This document shows, in pieces, positions 17,091 through 31,812 of a DNA stretch of 64,000 nucleotides. Position 1 is the stretch's first letter. Each line of letters starts with the position of its first letter. The notes under the pieces are model-generated. The model saw nothing but the letters and a program-made list of their open reading frames with translations. It ran no database searches and was not told the DNA's origin. Position numbers and translations under genes: made by a program. Source of the DNA: Actinomadura latina NBRC 106108 (GTDB lineage Bacteria > Actinomycetota > Actinomycetes > Streptosporangiales > Streptosporangiaceae); assembly GCF_001552195.1 (NCBI RefSeq), contig NZ_BCQS01000003.1:310001-374000 (forward strand). The letters run 5' to 3'.

Positions 17091-19325
17091 CTACCAGGCG
17101 TCGCTACGCGGGCTGACCTGTGGCTCTTCCGCCGGGCCGTCCTCTTCCGGGGCATAGGGCACGTACCACCCGTCAGGCGGTGCCGGCCGCTCCCCCTCGA
17201 GCACCTCGTCCTCACCCACGGCCGTCGCCGGCGGCGATACGCTCTGCCCCGCCTCAGTGGGGTTCCAGGACGCCCGCAACGAGGCCGGTGCTTCCTCCGC
17301 GCGCTCCGGTGCGCCCGACTCCGCCGCCTCGGCCGCGAGCGGTGGGATACGGCTCTGGACGCGGTCCTGTTCCGCGGTGACGGGCTTGGTGTGCGCGGGA
17401 GCCTGTTCCAGGACGGTTTCGTCCGGTGCGACGTTCACATCGCTGGCTGGACGCTTCTCCGGGGTACGCGCCGCCTCGGTGGGTTGAGCGGGCCTTATGG
17501 CGCTCTTGGCGGGGACCTGCGGGGGAGGACCCGGGAGCGGGGCGGCCGGGCCGGCGGGGTCGGTGGCGGGCCAGTCCTCCCAGGTGTTCGCGGGGCCGGG
17601 GGACGGCGGCGGGGAGGCGGGGGGTACGGACCATGGGGCCGAGGGGACGGGCTGGTCGTCGTCCTGCCAGGAGTAGGTGTCCTCCGTGGGCTTCAGGTCG
17701 TCGGTCCACCAGTGGGGGCCTGGAGTGGGGGCGGGGACGGGCTCGTCCGGCATGGGGTCGTCCTCCCAGGTGACGGGAAGCGGGAGGGGCACGTTCGGTG
17801 GGGCGGCGCTCGCCACGGCGACGGGCGCCGTGAGGGGCTCGGACGCGGGCGCGACGAGGGCCGGGACCGGGTCGCGGGGGGTCGCGGCCGGGTCGGACTT
17901 CGGGGCGTCGGCGATGACCGGGGGCGTCCTGCCGTGCTTCGGGCCGAGCCAGCCGCGGCGGCTCGGCAGGGTGAGGGCGCTGATCAGGCCGCCGATGAGG
18001 ACGAGGACGGCGCCGAGGATGAGGCCCGAGGACGTGCCGGCGCGGAACGTCTCCAGTTCGGCGGCGCTCGCGCCCTCGTCCGGGATGTGGAGGATGAGGA
18101 GGCCGACGATGGCGATGCCGAACGCGCCCGAGGCCTCGCGGATCACGTTGATGACGCCGCTCGCGACCCCGGCCCGCCGCTCCGGGACGGCCTTCAGCAC
18201 GTACATCACCAGCGGCATGCCGAGGGCGGCGCCGACGCCGACGAGCATGACGCCGGGCATCAGGTCGGCGTAGCCGTCGCCGACCTGCAGCATGGAGAAC
18301 AGCACCATGCCGAGGCCCATCAGCGCCATGCCGGCGCCGATCGCCGGGCGCGGGCCGATCTTGGCGGCCATCAGGAACGCCACCGGCGTCAGCACGATGA
18401 TCGCGAGGGCCGGCGGCAGCATGACCAGGCCCGCCTCGGACGGCGAGAAGCCGAGGAAGCGCTGCAGGAACGGCTGCGAGTAGAACATCATGCCGTTGAA
18501 GCCGATGCCGTAGAGCATCTGCGACAGCAGCCCGCCGGTGAACACCCGGTTGCGGAAGAACCGCAGGTCGATCATCGGCTCCGGGGCCCAGTTCTCCACC
18601 ACGATGAAGCAGGCGAGCGCGATCGCGCCGAGCGCGAAGACGCTGAGCACCGACGGGTCGGCCCAGCCGTGCTTGTTGCCGGCCTCCAGCCCGTAGATGA
18701 ACGCGAACAGCATCGTCGCGGAGATCAGCACGCCGGGCAGGTCGATGCGGGAGTGCTTGTTCTCGCCGCGGGAGGTGAGGACGAACAGGCCGAGGACGGT
18801 CACCAGGATGCCGGGCAGGATGTTGATCAGGAAGATCCAGCCCCAGTGCCAGTGCTCGACGATGAACCCGCCGATCGCGGGGCCGAGCGCGGTCGCGGCG
18901 GACGCGGCGCCGATGAAGGCGATGTTGCCGATCGAGCGCTGCTTGTCGTTGCGTCCGACGGTGACCATGACCTGCGTGGCGGGGAGCACGAGCGCGGACC
19001 CGGCGCCCTGCACGATGCGGGCGACGATGAGCACCTCGGAGGTCTGCGCGAGCCCGCAGACGGCGGACGCGGCGGTGAACACGACCATGCCGGACGTGAA
19101 CGTGACGCGGCAGCCGTACACGTCGCTGAGCCGCCCGCCCGTGATCATCAGGCAGGAGAACATCAGGATGTACCCGGTGGCGACCCAGTCCTTGGCCGAG
19201 GACGACATGTCGAGGTCGGCCATGATCGTGGGCAGCGCCGTGAAGACCACCGTGTTGTCCATGGTGGTCATGAACGCGCTGACGGCCACCACCGCCAGCG
19301 CCCATCGGTATCGGCCCCGGGTCAA
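17091..19325 (-). CDS. DHA2-family MFS exporter with long Pro-rich tail
   Basis: 744 residues. The first ~455 form a 14-span drug:H+ antiporter-2 transporter: AFMTTMDNTVVFTALPTI, motif A-like GRLSDVYGCR, and motif C-like GPAIGGFIVEHWHWGWIFLIN. The last ~270 residues are a disordered Pro/Glu/Asp-rich cytoplasmic tail with repeated acidic and tryptophan patches (TWEDDP, HWWTDD, YSWQDD, TWEDWP). This is unusual for the family. The start is a TTG with no clear ribosome site; internal GTGs would cut the first helix. It is divergent from the PKS and shares its intergenic operator. Probable role: export of the locus product or self-protection. Confidence 0.88.
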   Translation of the reverse strand: MTRGRYRWALAVVAVSAFMTTMDNTVVFTALPTIMADLDMSSSAKDWVATGYILMFSCLMITGGRLSDVYGCRVTFTSGMVVFTAASAVCGLAQTSEVLIVARIVQGAGSALVLPATQVMVTVGRNDKQRSIGNIAFIGAASAATALGPAIGGFIVEHWHWGWIFLINILPGILVTVLGLFVLTSRGENKHSRIDLPGVLISATMLFAFIYGLEAGNKHGWADPSVLSVFALGAIALACFIVVENWAPEPMIDLRFFRNRVFTGGLLSQMLYGIGFNGMMFYSQPFLQRFLGFSPSEAGLVMLPPALAIIVLTPVAFLMAAKIGPRPAIGAGMALMGLGMVLFSMLQVGDGYADLMPGVMLVGVGAALGMPLVMYVLKAVPERRAGVASGVINVIREASGAFGIAIVGLLILHIPDEGASAAELETFRAGTSSGLILGAVLVLIGGLISALTLPSRRGWLGPKHGRTPPVIADAPKSDPAATPRDPVPALVAPASEPLTAPVAVASAAPPNVPLPLPVTWEDDPMPDEPVPAPTPGPHWWTDDLKPTEDTYSWQDDDQPVPSAPWSVPPASPPPSPGPANTWEDWPATDPAGPAAPLPGPPPQVPAKSAIRPAQPTEAARTPEKRPASDVNVAPDETVLEQAPAHTKPVTAEQDRVQSRIPPLAAEAAESGAPERAEEAPASLRASWNPTEAGQSVSPPATAVGEDEVLEGERPAPPDGWYVPYAPEEDGPAEEPQVSPRSDAW

Positions 19326-19617
19326 GAGTCCGTACGGCGAGGGTCCCGTACCGCCGGGAAATCCGCCGCTTCCCCCTAAAAGCAGTCGTCGCTATTGTTA
19401 CTATTGGTTGGCGTCTCGTTACTCAGCCCTGACTCTGTGCCGGGCTGCCTCAACTATCCCATCAGGCCACATTGGTTACTCCCGAGTCTTGTCATCACCG
19501 TGACAAGACGTCGCTGAGAAAAGTGGTCTGGATGCGCATCGTAAGCCGGTCAGTGTAGGACAAAGTGGTCCCTCCGCTTCGATGAACGATCCCGGTTTCA
19601 TGGGGGGACCCCAGCGC
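19326..19617. promoter_or_regulatory. Divergent promoter region between MFS and PKS
   Basis: About 290 bp without a gene. It is locally A/T-richer (for example TATTGTTACTATTGG near 19394) and must contain both promoters. The palindrome at 19486-19509 lies about 160 nt from the MFS start and 110 nt from the PKS start. Confidence 0.55.
19486..19509. promoter_or_regulatory. Palindromic operator shared by MFS and PKS
   Basis: Arms GTCTTGTCA (19486-19494) and TGACAAGAC (19501-19509) are perfectly complementary with 6 nt between them. The core TTGTCAT-CACC-GTGACAA matches the 18-bp site at 10943-10960 in both arms and spacer length, with one arm mismatch. Likely bound by one dimeric regulator (GntR, TetR or MarR class) whose gene is not next to it. 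Confidence 0.65.
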
Positions 19618-26124
<6,507 letters not shown>

Positions 26125-26163
26125 GGGCCCACCCCGAACCCCGTCGTTCCACGGAGGACACCC

Positions 26164-27498
26164 ATGGCCCACTCCGGCTCGTCTCATGCCCTGCTCGACG
26201 CCGTCCGCGGCGGCGCGAGCGGCCCCGAGCTGCAGGAGATCGACCTTCCGACACGCTTCCGCGCCGCGCACACCCGCAAGGAAGAAGTCGGCATCTTCGA
26301 GGGTCAGACCGACAAGGACGTGCGCCGCTCCATGCACGTCGGCGAGGTCGACATGCCCGAACTGGCGCCGGACGAGTGCGTGGTCGCGGTGATGTCGGCC
26401 GCGATCAACTTCAACACCGTCTGGTCGGCGATCTTCGAGCCGATCCCGACGTTCGCGTTCCTGGAGAAGTTCGGGCGGCAGGGCTGGTACGGCGCCCGGC
26501 ACGACCTGCCGTACCACATCCTCGGCTCGGACGGCTCGGGCGTCGTCGTGCGCACCGGCGCCGGCGTGAAGCACTGGAAGGTCGGCGACAAGGTCGTCCT
26601 CTCCCCGTCCTACGTCGACGAGGAGGACCACGGCTCCTACGACGACGGCATGATGTCGGAGACGCAGCTCGCCTGGGGCTTCGAGACGAACTTCGGGTCG
26701 CTCGGCGAGTACTGCATCGTCAAGGCGAACCAGCTGATCCGCAAGCCCGCGCACCTGACGTGGGAGGAGGCGGGCTCCAACACCCTCTGCGCCGCCACCG
26801 CCTACCGGATGCTCGTCGGGACGCACGGCGCCCGCATGAAGCAGGGCGACGTCGTGCTGATCTGGGGCGCGACCGGCGGGCTCGGCTCGTTCGCGACGCA
26901 GCTCGTCAAGAACGGCGGCGGCATCCCGGTCGGGGTCGTCTCGTCGGACGAGAAGGCCGACATCGTCCGGTCGCAGGGCTGCGAGCACGTCATCAACCGC
27001 AACGAGCTGAACCTCGGCGAGCAGGGCCTGCGCCACCCGAAGGCCGGCCGCGTCCTCGGCGAGGCGATCCGGAGCCTCGTCGGCGAGGACCCGGGCATCG
27101 TGTTCGAGTACCTCGGCCGCGAGACGTTCGGCGCATCCGTCTACGTCGCCAAGCGCGGCGGCAGGATCGTCACCTGCGGCTCGTCGACCGGCTTCAAGCA
27201 CGAGTACGACAACCGGTTCCTGTGGATGCGGCTGAAGAGCATCATCGGCTCGCACGGCTTCAACTACCACGAGGCCGTCGAGGTGAACCGCCTGTTCAGC
27301 CTCGGCATGATCCACCCGACGCTGTCGAAGGTGTTCCCGCTGGACGAGGCCGGGGACGCGACCCGCGCCGTCCAGACGAACCAGCACATCGGCAAGGTCG
27401 CCGTCCTGTGCGGCGCCACCGCGGAGGGCCAGGGCGTTGACGACCCGGCGCTGCGCGAGCGCATCGGCGAGGAGAAGCTGAACCTCTACCGCCGCTGA
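26164..27498 (+). CDS. ccr: Crotonyl-CoA carboxylase/reductase
   Basis: 444-residue member of the medium-chain dehydrogenase superfamily, CCR branch. The Rossmann motif is WGATGGLGSFA. The residues that bind CO2 in characterised CCRs are matched: Asn in AINFNTVW (82/84), Phe173-Glu174 in WGFETNFGS and His364 in IIGSHGFNY. So it should reductively carboxylate an enoyl-CoA with NADPH and CO2 to an alkylmalonyl-CoA rather than only reduce it. ATG with CGGAGGA, 39 nt after the PKS stop, so co-transcribed. As PKS-linked CCRs usually do, it probably makes a dedicated ethylmalonyl- or longer alkylmalonyl-CoA extender. A strong terminator follows. It could also serve the ethylmalonyl-CoA pathway, but the operon argues otherwise. 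Confidence 0.93.
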   Translation: MAHSGSSHALLDAVRGGASGPELQEIDLPTRFRAAHTRKEEVGIFEGQTDKDVRRSMHVGEVDMPELAPDECVVAVMSAAINFNTVWSAIFEPIPTFAFLEKFGRQGWYGARHDLPYHILGSDGSGVVVRTGAGVKHWKVGDKVVLSPSYVDEEDHGSYDDGMMSETQLAWGFETNFGSLGEYCIVKANQLIRKPAHLTWEEAGSNTLCAATAYRMLVGTHGARMKQGDVVLIWGATGGLGSFATQLVKNGGGIPVGVVSSDEKADIVRSQGCEHVINRNELNLGEQGLRHPKAGRVLGEAIRSLVGEDPGIVFEYLGRETFGASVYVAKRGGRIVTCGSSTGFKHEYDNRFLWMRLKSIIGSHGFNYHEAVEVNRLFSLGMIHPTLSKVFPLDEAGDATRAVQTNQHIGKVAVLCGATAEGQGVDDPALRERIGEEKLNLYRR

Positions 27499-27508
27499 CG
27501 CATGCCCC

Positions 27509-27545
27509 AAAGGACGGGCCCGGGCCGCCGGGTCCGTCCTTTGCT
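27509..27545. terminator. Bidirectional terminator ending the PKS-CCR operon
   Basis: 15-bp stem (27509-27523 with 27528-27542, one G-T pair) and a GCCG loop. The outer arms AAAGG/CCTTT give T-tracts in both directions, fitting the convergent serine-hydrolase-like gene. Confidence 0.85.
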
Positions 27546-27581
27546 CATGCTTCGTCCGCCGCCGCGTCGTCGTCGGCTGCG

Positions 27582-28802
27582 TCAGCCGCCGCCCTCGCCG
27601 GGTGCGGCCCCGGTGATGGCCTGCGTCTGCCGTCCGGTGATCTCCTGCAGCGATATGTCGTCGTAGTTGCCGAGGATGACGCCGACCCACCCGCTATCCG
27701 GGTAGATGCTGTAGTAGGTGGAACTGCCGGGGTGGGGCCCGCCGCGCCCCAGCTCCCACTGGCCTTCGACGATGTGGGCTGTCGGCCCGTAGGTGGCGAA
27801 CCCCGGGGAGCCTCGGAAGTTGGGGGCCTTGACCGAGGTGTACACGTCGGCCCAGGACGGGTCGAGCACGGTGCCGTCGTACAACGCTTCCGCGAACCGG
27901 ACCATGTCCGGTGCGGTGACGAACCCGCCGTCCGGGACGAAGTTGCGGGCATTGTTCATACCCGCCATACCCGGGTCAGGGCTGCCCTTGTCCAGGTTGC
28001 GGACGGCGTCCACCCGGCTGCCGTCGGCCTGCTTCATGTACGAGTGCGCGATATGTTCGTCGGCCAGCCACTGCGGCCTGGTGTAGTACCCCGAGCCGGT
28101 CATGCCGCAGCGCTCGAAGATGTGCTTGTGCACGTAGTCCCAGAACGTCATGCCGGACACCGCCTCGACGATCTGCACGACGACTTCCGAACCCCAGCCG
28201 GGTTTCTGCGAACCCGCACCTGGGGCCGCGACCAGCGTGGCCTGCCGGGCGTACTGCTGGTCGTACTCCCGCTGCTCGTCCTTGCTGTGGAAGATGCGCT
28301 GGTAGTCGCGCTCCGGAAAGGACAACCCCGAGGTGCCCCTGAGCAGGTGATGGACGCGCACCTGCTCAGCGATCTCCTTGGCGAAACCGGTCAGGTAGGC
28401 GCCCACCGTGTCCCACAGCTTCACCTTGCCCCGCTGCGCCAGCTGCACGATGGACAGGCTGACGAACGGCCCGCCGTACTGGTTGAACGCGACACCCTCA
28501 TGGTTGCGGATGCCCTTCTCCTTGTCGGCCATGCCGCAGCTGCGCGAGAGCACCGTCCGGCCCCGGTGCGACAGCAGCACCACCCCGGAGAACTCGTCCT
28601 CGGCGGCCAGCTTCGCGATGTACCGGTCGTAGGCGCCGCCGGGACGGGTGTCCGGCGGGATCGGGCCGAGCTGTGCACCTCTGCCGGTTCGTGCCGTGGC
28701 CGCCCCGCCCAGCAGCGGCGTGGCCGCGCCGGCACCGGCCACCACGGCGGCGCCCCGCAACATCGAACGCCGATCCCATGCCCCGTCATTCGCACTGGCC
28801 AT
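27582..28802 (-). CDS. Tat-exported beta-lactamase-fold protein lacking catalytic motifs
   Basis: 406 residues. Twin-arginine-type signal (RRSMLRGAAVVAGAGAATPLL, cleavage near ATA-RTG). The body follows the serine hydrolase/class C beta-lactamase family (Pfam Beta-lactamase): SGVVLLSHRGRTVL, VQLAQRGKVKLWDTV, VHHLLRGTSGL, FWDYVHKHIFERCGMTGSGYY, NARNFVPDGGFVTAPDMVRFAEAL, VGVILGNYD. At the SxxK position it reads QYGG (within AFNQYGGPFV), so both the catalytic Ser and Lys appear lost. The YxN region also reads PGWGSEVV. It is therefore probably a pseudoenzyme, perhaps a binding protein. ATG with GGAAAGGA. Convergent with the PKS-CCR operon. Confidence 0.82.
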   Translation of the reverse strand: MASANDGAWDRRSMLRGAAVVAGAGAATPLLGGAATARTGRGAQLGPIPPDTRPGGAYDRYIAKLAAEDEFSGVVLLSHRGRTVLSRSCGMADKEKGIRNHEGVAFNQYGGPFVSLSIVQLAQRGKVKLWDTVGAYLTGFAKEIAEQVRVHHLLRGTSGLSFPERDYQRIFHSKDEQREYDQQYARQATLVAAPGAGSQKPGWGSEVVVQIVEAVSGMTFWDYVHKHIFERCGMTGSGYYTRPQWLADEHIAHSYMKQADGSRVDAVRNLDKGSPDPGMAGMNNARNFVPDGGFVTAPDMVRFAEALYDGTVLDPSWADVYTSVKAPNFRGSPGFATYGPTAHIVEGQWELGRGGPHPGSSTYYSIYPDSGWVGVILGNYDDISLQEITGRQTQAITGAAPGEGGG

Positions 28803-29084
28803 GTCCTTTCCTTCTCCCTCTCCCGCGATGGACGCCGAAGCCGGGCTCCGGGCCCTGGACCCGCGCCACTGTGGTCCGTGCCTCCATCGAAGACCGGAGA
28901 TTGTCGCGGTGGCGTATGCGATTTTCGATACGCGCGCGATACACCAACCCCCGCCCCATCGGATGCAGAGAAGACCCTGGTAGACGTGCTGGCGGACAAC
29001 GTACGTCTCAACGCCCGGGTTTGCCTTCCGCGGTCCGTTCTGGACGAGGGTGAACGAGCCGCTTCCGCCGCATCGCCTGACCGC
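28803..29084. other. Intergenic region
   Basis: About 280 bp between two same-strand genes. No credible gene. It contains an A/T-richer stretch near 28915-28945 (ATGCGATTTTCGATACGC) that could hold the promoter of the downstream beta-lactamase-fold gene. Confidence 0.4.
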
Positions 29085-30104
29085 TCAGCCCGCCGTCCTG
29101 TAGACGAACCCCTCAAGCGAGGTCACTGTCTCGGCGCGGTTGTAGCGGTGCCGCATGCAGTATTGCGTGGGGTACCAGCCCGAGCGCGCATACGCCTGCG
29201 GCAGCTTGATCGGAACGCAGCGGTCATCAATGGTGCCGTTGCGCAATCCGTTGTATTGCGTGAGGTTCACCATCGGCTCGTAGAAGGTGACCTTGCCGTT
29301 CCAGATGCCGTAGATGAACGAGGACGTGAATCTTCCCCCATGGAATTCGGGGGCGGTTGTGTCAACGAGGTGGTTGCCCATTCCAGGCTCGACGGCGTCG
29401 GTGTCCTTGTAGTCGGGGTGCAGATACTTCGCGGCCGGGAGAATCTTGCCCTTGGGGTAGTCATCGCAGTTGGTGAGCTGCGGGCACGGTCCGGGGCGGA
29501 TCGCCAGCCGCTCCGCTTCGGGATTCATGTAGAAATGGACGTCGAAATGCGGCACGTCCCATATGTGGGCAGGCATGTGCCCCGTCGGGTTCCAGTTGGC
29601 CAGGACGTAGGTGAACGGCGAGTCGACCCTCTTCTTGAACTTCGGGCTCAACCGGAGGGATCTCTCATGCCCGCCCGTGCATTCACGGTGCTGGTCGACG
29701 GTACCGTCGCCGTTCTTGTCGTAGCACCAGATCCCGCTGGTGGGCGGTTCGTACGGAAGACCGTCGTAGGTGCTGTCCTTGGCGAGGAGCCCGATGACCA
29801 GCGGGGTCCTCCCCCTTGTCTGCGAGAACGCGGTGAGCCTCCCGTTCCCGAGGGGCGCGCTCTGCCCGTACTGGGCACACGGCCCGGGATAGGAGAGGGA
29901 GCGGGCGAGTAGTTTGCCGACAGCCCGCTTCGGCACCTGCACGGTCTTCTCGGTATGCGGGGAATTCTTCGGCACCGCGCAGACCGTGACACTCGAGTCG
30001 GCGGCCCCCATGGCGGGTTCCGCGCCGAATGCTACCGGCGATCCCGTGAGCAACAGAAGCCCGGTCGCGCTCCGTGCGACTATCCGCCGACTCCAGAAAG
30101 ACAT
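29085..30104 (-). CDS. Secreted protein, possibly TTHB210-like
   Basis: 339 residues with a signal peptide (MSFWSRRIVARSATGLLLL, cleavage near FGA-EPA). The mature part contains HIWDVPHFDVHFY, a His/Asp cluster that recalls the TTHB210-like (DUF5602) domain, and at least six Cys (CAVPK, GPCAQ, IWCYD, ECTGG, CPQLTNC) that could form disulfides. It also has an EF-hand-like loop DKNGDGTVDQHRE (D-x-N-x-D-G-x-x-D) that may bind calcium. Family assignment is tentative; function unknown. ATG at 30104 follows a GGGGGCGGG site and is preferred to a longer frame without signal peptide. Confidence 0.65.
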   Translation of the reverse strand: MSFWSRRIVARSATGLLLLTGSPVAFGAEPAMGAADSSVTVCAVPKNSPHTEKTVQVPKRAVGKLLARSLSYPGPCAQYGQSAPLGNGRLTAFSQTRGRTPLVIGLLAKDSTYDGLPYEPPTSGIWCYDKNGDGTVDQHRECTGGHERSLRLSPKFKKRVDSPFTYVLANWNPTGHMPAHIWDVPHFDVHFYMNPEAERLAIRPGPCPQLTNCDDYPKGKILPAAKYLHPDYKDTDAVEPGMGNHLVDTTAPEFHGGRFTSSFIYGIWNGKVTFYEPMVNLTQYNGLRNGTIDDRCVPIKLPQAYARSGWYPTQYCMRHRYNRAETVTSLEGFVYRTAG

Positions 30105-30327
30105 ACCCGCCCCCGGTGATCGCCATGGAAAATCGTCAGCCGAAGCCAAGAATGAGAAAGGCTGATCATCCTGTCAAGTGCATTGGCGGGGACAAGGCTC
30201 TGCCGGCGAAAGACCTTTACCCGAGCCGGACGCAGGCTGGACCGCTGCACCCTCGGCCGAAGTCTCGGTCGGCGAGAGAGTCCAGCCGAGTGCGGGGGGC
30301 CTGGTAGCCGGGTGGTAGCGGAATCGG

Positions 30328-30362
30328 GGAACGCCCGCCGGTCATGCTCCGGCGGGCGTTCC
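30328..30362 (-). terminator. Strong stem-loop after the sortase gene
   Basis: Perfect 14-bp stem (GGAACGCCCGCCGG at 30328-30341 with 30349-30362) and a 7-nt loop, 11 nt past the stop codon of the sortase gene. No long T-run. Confidence 0.7.
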
Positions 30363-30373
30363 GGCGTTCGCGG

Positions 30374-31030
30374 TCAGGAACCGGTCAGGTCGGCGTAGAC
30401 GATCAGGTTGTCGGTGTAGTGGCCGATCTTCGGGTCGAAGGCGCCGCCGCACGTCACCAGCCGCAGCGCCGCGTGGTCGAGCGACTCGCCGAACACCTTC
30501 TTGTGCGGGAAGGCGTCCTTGTCGACCCGCTGGGCCCGCCGCACGGCGAACGTCGCGGTGGACCCGTCCTGGCGGGCCACCCGGATCCGGTCGCCGGGCC
30601 TCAGGTCCTTCAGCCGGTAGAACACCGCCGGCCGGCCGTTGGCGTCGACGTGGCCGAGGATCACCGCCGGGCCGATCTCGCCCGGCGTGACGCCCTCCTT
30701 GTACCAGCCGGCCAGGCCGGGCTTGCTCAGCGGCGGCTCCTCGACGCGTCCGTCGGGCAGCAGCCCGATCGAACCCACCGGAGCCGACACGCCGATCTTC
30801 GGGATGGCGATCTTCGTCGGCGGCGACTGCGGCATGGGATGGATGTTGGACGCGGGCGTGGTCGCACCGGTCGTCTCCGTCGCCGCGGGCTCCGGGGTGC
30901 CGGACGAGTTCGCTGTAGAGGCGGTGCCCCCGTCCCCGCCGCAGCCGGTGAACAGCAGTCCGATGAGCAGCGCACCGGCCGCCGCGCCCGCGGCGCGGCG
31001 GCCGGTGGCCGATGCTGGGAGTTCCGGCAA
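30374..31030 (-). CDS. Class F sortase
   Basis: 218 residues. An N-terminal hydrophobic segment (about 14-29) ends in a Cys (LLFTGCGG) that could be a lipobox. A Ser/Thr/Pro linker precedes the sortase fold (about 70-218): IAIPKIGVSAPVG, AVILGHVD with the catalytic His, RLVTCGG with the catalytic Cys. The expected Arg near the C-terminal strand is not obvious (HYTDNLIVYA), as in many class F enzymes. Sortases cleave a sorting signal and link the protein to peptidoglycan. It starts with a TTG 2 nt after the stop of the wall-protein gene, so translation is probably coupled. That gene is the obvious substrate candidate. Confidence 0.88.
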   Translation of the reverse strand: MPELPASATGRRAAGAAAGALLIGLLFTGCGGDGGTASTANSSGTPEPAATETTGATTPASNIHPMPQSPPTKIAIPKIGVSAPVGSIGLLPDGRVEEPPLSKPGLAGWYKEGVTPGEIGPAVILGHVDANGRPAVFYRLKDLRPGDRIRVARQDGSTATFAVRRAQRVDKDAFPHKKVFGESLDHAALRLVTCGGAFDPKIGHYTDNLIVYADLTGS

Positions 31031-31032
31031 CG

Positions 31033-31812
31033 TTACGACCGCTCCCGAACCGCCCGGCGGCGCAGCGCGGCCGCGCCGAGACCGCCGAGGCCGGCGAGCG
31101 CCAGCGCGCCCCAGCCGGCGGCCGGCAGCGGCGAGCCCCCGCCGCGCATGTACATGCTGCCGTCCCCGGTGTCGATGCGGCCGGACGGGATCTTCGGCGT
31201 CTTCGGCTTCATCGTGTTGCCGCCGTTCCCTCCGCCGCCGCCGTTCCCGCCCTTGTCGGGCTCGGTGCTGTAGCCGACCGACCCGTAGCCCTTGCAGGCC
31301 ACCGTGGCGGTCGTCGGGTTGGGCAGCTTGGTGCGGAACGTCCCGGTGGCCGTCCAGGTGTCGTCACCGATCTTCTTCACCGGCAGCGGGTTCTGCGTGT
31401 AGCCGTTTCCGGTGATGACGACCGCCGTCGGGCAGGTCACGGTGAAGGTCGTCTTGTAGCCGGGCGCGACGCGCAGGCTGGACAGCTTCACCTTGTCGTA
31501 GCCGAACTTGAACGCCGGCTTCGTCGGCGTCGGGGTCGGTGTCGGCGTCGGCGACTCACTGGGGTCGCCGTCGCCGGGCTCGCCGCCGCCGGGGTCGCCG
31601 TCTCCGACCTTGACCCACGTGGGCTGGTCGCCTCCGTCCGGCAGCACGCACTTCAGGAGCGTGCCGTCCTCCGCCTTGGTGGTGCTGCCCACCTGCTCCT
31701 TCGTGCAGTTGTCACCCGCCTTGGGCGGGGTGTCCGCGAGTGCGGGCGCGGCCATTCCGAGCATCATGGATCCCGCAGCGATTCCCACCGCAGCCAGCCG
31801 ACTTGCGCGCAT
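31033..31812 (-). CDS. Secreted wall-type protein, likely partner of the sortase
   Basis: 259 residues. Signal peptide (MRASRLAAVGIAAGSMM, cleavage ALA-DTP). A Cys-containing region follows (NCTKEQVG, LLKCVL), then a Pro/Thr/Ser linker with a PTPTPTPTPT run, then a beta-type domain (KPAFKFGYDKVKLSSLRVAPGY to VACKGYGSVGY), a Gly-rich linker and a C-terminal sorting-like region: SPLPAAG, a hydrophobic helix and RRRAVRERS. This matches a sorting signal in layout, but LPAAG is not the usual LPXTG or LAXTG. ATG with AGAGGAGAAGG. Directly followed by the sortase gene. Confidence 0.75.
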   Translation of the reverse strand: MRASRLAAVGIAAGSMMLGMAAPALADTPPKAGDNCTKEQVGSTTKAEDGTLLKCVLPDGGDQPTWVKVGDGDPGGGEPGDGDPSESPTPTPTPTPTKPAFKFGYDKVKLSSLRVAPGYKTTFTVTCPTAVVITGNGYTQNPLPVKKIGDDTWTATGTFRTKLPNPTTATVACKGYGSVGYSTEPDKGGNGGGGGNGGNTMKPKTPKIPSGRIDTGDGSMYMRGGGSPLPAAGWGALALAGLGGLGAAALRRRAVRERS

